DNA from: Heliocidaris tuberculata
Lineage: Eukaryota > Echinodermata > Echinoidea > Camarodonta > Echinometridae
Direction: 5' to 3'
Length of the DNA stretch: 64,000 nucleotides
Assembly: GCA_025618425.1 (NCBI GenBank)
Contig: CM046838.1
Location: forward strand, 14,685,629-14,749,628
Shown here: positions 51,001-58,134 of the stretch, in pieces
Layout: every line of letters begins with the position of its first letter
Numbering within the stretch: the first letter of the stretch is position 1
The notes under the pieces: model-generated
Database searches by the model: none
Told to the model about the DNA's origin: nothing
What the model saw: only the letters and a program-made list of their open reading frames with translations
Made by a program: the position numbers and the translations under genes

Positions 51001-54000
51001 CTTGTGTGTGTGTGTGTGTTTGTGTGTGTGTAATTGGGTTTTTACAGGCGTGTATCAATCAGATATGATTATTTAAGTCTGGGACCGACCTTTAACGTCA
51101 CCATCCGAAAGACGTGACTCAGTCTCGAACCTGGGTCCGCTGAATCAGTTTATAACTTCCACAGTTAGCTGAATTACAGGCGCCGGCCACAACGTCCTTG
51201 CCGTCCCCCCCCCCCCCCCCCCCCTCCCCGAAATAACTCCCACTTACATTTTACAGACTTATGATTTAAAAAAATAGCAACCAGGATCATCAAGACCCAC
51301 GCAACTACTTTCCAGAATATTAGATGTCTGTGAGGTGTACCGGAGGTAAGTTTCCTGAGTGGATAATAGAGTTCTAACTGTTCTAGGGGTACTTGCCTGG
51401 ATTATTAGTCTAGACCACTGGCGAGTAATAAGGGTGCAACCAGTCTGTCCCCTTTTAAAATACAATATGGCCTACCTCAAGTAAAAGAAAATACATACAT
51501 CCCCTCTAATTGTGATTGTTCCCCAACCCCTTTCAAATTTTAGATCCCAAAAGGCACCTGAAAATGTGAATCTTTTCCCTCTCTTTTTCATTTTCTTTCG
51601 TAATTGTATCCCCTACAGCAACAAAAAAAAAAAAAAAGTTTTTTTTTTCAGATTTTTTTTTGGGGGGTCCAGTTTTCCTCCAAAATTATCTGACAAGCAA
51701 AAAAAGGGGGCACCATTCCAAAAAGAGGGGGCACAATGTACACTTTTCTTGCAAAAAGGGGGGGGGGGGCACGGGTCGTAAGTGCCCCCTAAAATCCGCC
51801 ACTCTACCGTCGTTTCAGGGAGACAACGATGGCTTTAGGAACTGAATGAGCGGGTGCGTGGCCTGTTCTTAGAATGACCCTCTGTTGATCGCTTCCGTCC
51901 AAATTGGCCATCATGATGGTGTTGAAGTAGACATCTGTCCAGTACACTTTATTGTGTTCATGATCAAGGGCAATACCGTAGGGTTCTGGATAGTGGAGAA
52001 ATTTCTAATATCAAAATGTATATGCTGTGGCCTCGATCCCTATCCCTTTTATTTTCAAATCAAGAATGTCTATGCAAAGCTCTTTTTTTATGGAATTCCG
52101 ATTTAGGTAAACAGTGCTTAAGACAATTTCCCAGTAAGAATAACCAATAAATATAAACCATAATACCCTAAAATTTAATCATTAAACAAAGTAACTCTTG
52201 ATAAACTAATATCACTCCATTTGACAATAGTACTTACATACATCACTCAGAGCGAGATATTTTGTCACCATTGTTCGGTCATTGCTCAACATGCTCAACA
52301 CTACCTTTACGGATTTATGATCTATGCGAGCAACAAAGACATTCTTGCTTTAAGGATATAAAAGTTGAGTTCGAGTCATGCAAGATTTGCAACGTGAAAT
52401 AATTATTGAGAAAATTGCATTAATAAATAGTATATAAAAGTAATTGACAATACTTTCTTTTAAAATCATCGAAATTATAAGAAATCGACTAAATCTTGCT
52501 AAATATCACAAACAGTGAACATCACTGCACACATACATGGGTATATGTGGGACTACACATAAATTTGGCATGAATGTTTTGTTTAATCATCTCGAAAATG
52601 GGGGCATTTGAAGAGCACTCCCTTTCAGGGGACATTTCTACTATGATCCCCCTCCAAAGTGCTCACCAACTATTTTCCCACCTCACTTTTACCGGAACTC
52701 ACTCTCCTCTTCGAAAATCCGGAAAAGATTATAGTATACATGGTATATTACCATGATTACATACCCAGCACGAAAAGTAAGGAAACTCCACTTTGTTCGA
52801 TTATATTTCTTCAAAAAGGGAACAATATAGGTCGTATTGAGTATCATTTTAAAGCTTGGAAAATTCCCTATCAAACCGTAACATACCTGATATGATTTGC
52901 TGAATTGGGCTAGTGTGGGCAGCGTAAATGAGGGGAAGGGTCAAAAAGGAAATGTTGCAAAATGAGCGATATTTTGGCTTTGGGTATACTTGATGATGTT
53001 CGTACAAATTTTTTTAGGATTTGAATTTGGTCGTATTGAGTATTTGATTTGATTTGATTTATTTATTCTCCACTCATGGGTTGGATTGCCCTTGTCAGCT
53101 AATAGCTGTTTTTCAAACCAAAAAATAAAAAGAACGTATGAACAAACAAATAATTATAACAGGCAATCATAAAAATATGAATCATGTACAAAGTAACAAA
53201 ATATTAAAACAAAACAAAAAATACATATGAAATTATACACTGGTGAATGTAAAGAGTCAAAAACAAAAAACACAACAAAGACAATACAAACAAAAACCTA
53301 AGAATAAGAGAAAAGTGGGAGAGAGAGAGGGAGAAAAAATCTATATATCTATATACTCAGTTTTGGTTTAGTGTATAGTAGTTGTTGTTTAAGTGGCGTT
53401 TTAAAGCTTCAATTGATGTTAGTGTGGAGGAAGGATGATCAAACTCATTCCAGATCTTGGCCCCGCGATATGCAAGGGATCTTTTACCGTAATTTGTCTT
53501 TGGCTGTATGAGCCATAATTTCCTAGGGCCGGATCTAGTACAATGAATGGTTTCACGGAAACAGAAGATATTATTGAGGTAGGGCGGGCATAGTTTATGA
53601 ATAGATCGGTACGTAGTGCATGCTAACAGTTTTGACCATCGTACATACAACCGATCTAATTTAAGAGTACGGTACAAAGAAATTGAGGGAAACATATTAT
53701 AATCCACATTCATAATGATACGAAGTATCGTTATTGAGTATCATTTTTAATCTGGGATAATTCCCTATCAAACCATTACATACTTGATATGATTTGCTGA
53801 ATGGGGCGTGTGCAGGCGGCGTAAATGAGGGGAAGGGTCAAAAAGGAAATGTTGCAAAATGAGCAATATTTTGGCTTTGGGTATACTTGATGATGTTCGT
53901 ACAAATTTTTTTAGGATTTGAATTTGGTCGTATTGAGTATTTGATTTGATTTGATTTATTTATTCTCCACTCATGGGTTGGATTGCCCTTGTCAGCTAAT

Positions 54001-57000
54001 AGCTGTTTTTCAAACCAAAAAATAAAAAGAACGTATGAACAAACAAATAATTATAACAGGCAATCATAAAAATATGAATCATGTACAAAGTAACAAAATA
54101 TTAAAACAAAACAAAAAATACATATGAAATTATACACTGGTGAATGTAAAGAGTCAAAAACAAAAAACACAACAAAGACAATACAAACAAAAACCTAAGA
54201 ATAAGAGAAAAGTGGGAGAGAGAGAGGGAGAAAAAATCTATATATCTATATACTCAGTTTTGGTTTAGTGTATTGTAGTTGTTGTTTAAGTGGCGTTTTA
54301 AAGCTTCAATTGATGTTAGTGTGGAGGAAGGATGATCAAACTCATTCCAGATCTTGGCCCCGCGATATGCAAGGGATCTTTTACCGTAATTTGTCTTTGG
54401 CTGTATGAGCCATAATTTCCTAGGGCCGGATCTAGTACAATGAATGGTTTCACGGAAACAGAAGATATTATTGAGGTAGGGCGGGCATAGTTTATGAATA
54501 GATCGGTACGTAGTGCATGCTAACAGTTTTGACCATCGTACATACAACCGATCTAATTTAAGAGTACGGTACAAAGAAATTGAGGGAAACATATAATCCA
54601 CATTCATAATGATACGAAGTATCGTTATTGAGTATCATTTTTAATCTGGGATAATTCCCTATCAAACCATTACATACTTGATATGATTTGCTGAATGGGG
54701 CGTGTGCAGGCGGCGTAAATGAGAAGAAGGGTCAAAAAGGAAATGTTGCAAAATGAGCGATATTTTGGCTTTGGGTATACTTGATGATGTTCGTACAAGT
54801 TGTTTGAGGATTAGAATTCATAATCATTCGCCAAGTAAACCTCAATTTCAAAAAATATCTGAACATTGCAAAAGCAGAAGGGGTTATTTTTATTTTTTGT
54901 TAATTATTGGATGGGGGGGGGGGGGATATCCAATATTCAAAGTCATCTGAACATCGGGACACTTTTCTTTATTGTGTTAATGATTGGATTAGTGGGGTCT
55001 CCAATGACATTCTCATTGTTAAAAATTCCTGCTGTATTTCATTAATTTCATAAATGCTTTGTTAGTGAGTGAGTGAGTGAGTGAGTGAGCTTCAATCTGC
55101 TCTATGGCACGGGGCCCTATCAAGATTTGTCATTCTTTGCATGATGCAGTTGGGAGACAATTAACCAGTTAGTGGACAATCACTCACTACAAGGCATTTA
55201 ATGAAATTAATGAAATACAGCTAGGAAATATTAACAATGAGAATGTCTTTGGAGACCCCACGAATCAATTCATTAACATAAGAAAGAAAAGTTTCCCCGT
55301 TGTGTTATTGTGTTCAGATGACGTTGAATGTTGGACATTCCACCCCTCCCCCCCCCCCCCTCCATCCAATAATTAACAAAAGAATAAAAATAACCCCTTC
55401 TGTGTTTGCAATGTTCAGATGTCTTTTGAAATTGAGGTTTATTTGACGAATGATTATGAATTCGAATCCCCAAACAATTTGTACGAACATCATCAAGTAT
55501 ACCCAAAGCCAAAATATCGCTCATTATGCAACATTTCCTTTTTTGGCCTTACCCTCATTTACGCCGCCTGCACACGTTACATTCAGCAAATCATATCAAG
55601 TATGATATGGTTTGATAGGGAATTATCCAAGCTTTAAAATGATACTCAATACGACCTATATTGTTCTCATTTAAAAGAAATATAATCGATCAAAGTCGAG
55701 TTTCCTTACTTTTTGTGCTGGGTATATAAAAGAATATATATAAGAAACATCTTTTATTATAATTATTATTATAAAAAGAAAATACAAAGGGCTTACCAGC
55801 AGAAGAATTGACGTAAAGAATATCTGGTTTTTCATCAGACTTGATGTTTATCCGTGCTCTATTTACGGAACGTCGTGATTTGTCAGTCCAATAGATGAAG
55901 TCACTACTGTGGTCGAAGTCTACCCCGACTGGCTCACCGATTTCCGAGATGGAGAGTTGATGAAAAGCGGCTTTTGCAAATGACGACCGGGGTCCTTCGT
56001 TTTCTGCCATGTAGATACCCCGGCTACGTTTCTCTGATTCAACTACGAACATTCTATCAACTGCAGGGAGAAAGAGATGACAGACGAATTCGAGAGGATC
56101 CAAAGAGAGGTGGATCACATTATTTGTGCGTTAAAGACAGAGATGGGAGAAAGAGAGATTTGAGGGTAAGGTAGAGAGGGAGGAGAAAGAAGAAGGGGAA
56201 GAAGAAAGGGTCAAGGGAGATAATATTCAAAAAATCTAATGCGAATATCCAGATTTAAAAAAAAATAGATTTTACAACACTCTTTAAAAATTTGGGTAAA
56301 ATTTTACATTCTAGGTAAAAAGGGACCATTCATGTCTGTTGGGTAAACTGTTATCCAATATTAAAGACATATTTTACCCAATCTTATATAGAATTTTACC
56401 AAAATGAAAATGCATGTTCTTTCCAGCATTTTCATAGTAAAGATTTCAAATACTGTGTGATATATCGACTATAATCAAAATTGTGTTATGTACATCAACT
56501 AAAAGTTAAGTTGTATGATTTTCATTTGTACTGAATGAATGCAATAAAGAATGCTACGAAACAAAAAAAAAATTATGTTAAAATACCTAAAAGGTAACAT
56601 CATGAGGGAATTTTTCTCTAATATTGCTCAAGAATGTGTCCACTTCTCACAAGTCCTATGCATATTAATATATGAATTTATATTTGAATTCATAATATAT
56701 TTCTTTATTTACAGGGTGAGGTCAGTGATGGTGGAGATTTTTAAACGGGAGGAAGGTGGGGAGGTAGTCGTAAGCTCACTACACAATGAATGGAGTTTTC
56801 CTGCGCGGACATTTTGAATAGTTTGCCCGGACACTTTGAATAATTTGCCCATTTAAATGGAAATGAAGAAGCATCCACACTGAGTTACAACCCGCAGTGT
56901 AAAGGCTTACCTCCATAATGAGAAATTCAACCCTGTTTTCGGCCGTTTTTGCGTCAAAATGTATGCATAAGAAACTTAAGCGTGTAATACATGTATCCTA

Positions 57001-58063
57001 GTATCCACATCACACTAAGATCAAAATTTAATAAGTTATAGGAGGAAAATAATCCATGTAATAGACTTCTAGTATCATTGATGAATAAATTATTCATATT
57101 TTTACAAATACTTCACATTTTGAAAATCTGGATAATCTATCTCACTCTGACTTAGCATACCTAAACGAGCAAGATTCATACGTCAACATGCGTCGTAATA
57201 CTTCTCACGGTATTGAATATGTATCGACTTACAAGACATGCTTTTTGATCATCATAGAGGAGATATCGTTATAAGAAAATATTGGTCCTGTAATTAGAAA
57301 TTCATCATGCTTTTGATGGCATTTTCTGTCAAAATGTACTCATATGATATATCAATTTTGTAACAAGCGCGTAATACATGTATCCTAGTATCCATATCAT
57401 ACTAAGATTGAACTTCCTTTTAGGGAAAAAAAATCAATGTAATAAACTCTGGTATTATTGATGAATAAATTATTCATATTTTTGCAAAACATTCTAAAGT
57501 TTGGTATTCTTGATAATCCGTGTAATAGTTATGATTTATGATATGGCATGAATGAAGGACTTGATTTATTCATTACTAAGCATCTTGATTTGTTCAACCG
57601 TTTCCAACTGGAGCTGAATTTTAAGGAGTTTTTTGGACGGAGTTTTTTTGCTAATTACAGAGGATTGCCGTGTTAGGTGTTCGTGTCAGTGTTGCCGCGA
57701 CTCACTGGGGCGGTTGCTTGACGTCATCAAAATAGATGTATTATATATACGAGCAATCAAGAGAGAGCGAAAAATATTTATACCCAGAATTTATAAAGAG
57801 CATAAACAACAGGTCCATTGAAATAATGATTTAAAAATAAAAGAAGAAAGAAACGGTGTAATTAATCATAACATGAATAATTGAACGCAGATGGCATTAA
57901 AGAACAAAAACATTCAAAATGGTTCCAAGCAGGAAAATAGAGTCGCGAACGTCTGTGTTATAACATAGTTCTTATTTTCGACCATTAGTAAAGCTTCTGA
58001 CATTATCATTTTTATCCTAACTATAATATTTATTATCAATATTTTATTTGATTATAATCATCA

Positions 58064-58134
<71 letters not shown>

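Larger units (their letters stand above)
40889..51807 (-). other. Receptor intron 3, 10.9 kb
   Basis: Holds foldback copy 2 and its outer repeat, a SINE with ATT tail, family A MITE copy 3, multi-hairpin copy 1, diverged direct repeats, a minus SINE and several AT, GT and poly(G) tracts. No additional exon fits the blade spacing between exons 3 and 4. 45040-46700 and 49850-51000 have no recognised element beyond low complexity. Confidence 0.7.
52764..55722. mobile_element. TA-flanked foldback element carrying duplicated LINE tails, 2.96 kb
   Basis: The ends are inverted copies: CCCAGCACGAAAAGTAAGG on the left and its reverse complement with one change on the right, each next to TA (52762-52763 and 55723-55724). 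The arms pair over several hundred bases, including 54830-55000 with 55290-55460, and the loop holds a GTGA microsatellite near 55070. The left arm has a unit of about 190 bp three times, with a LINE tail between units. TA duplication and inverted ends point to a Tc1/mariner-type non-autonomous element. No transposase is seen. Confidence 0.75.
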
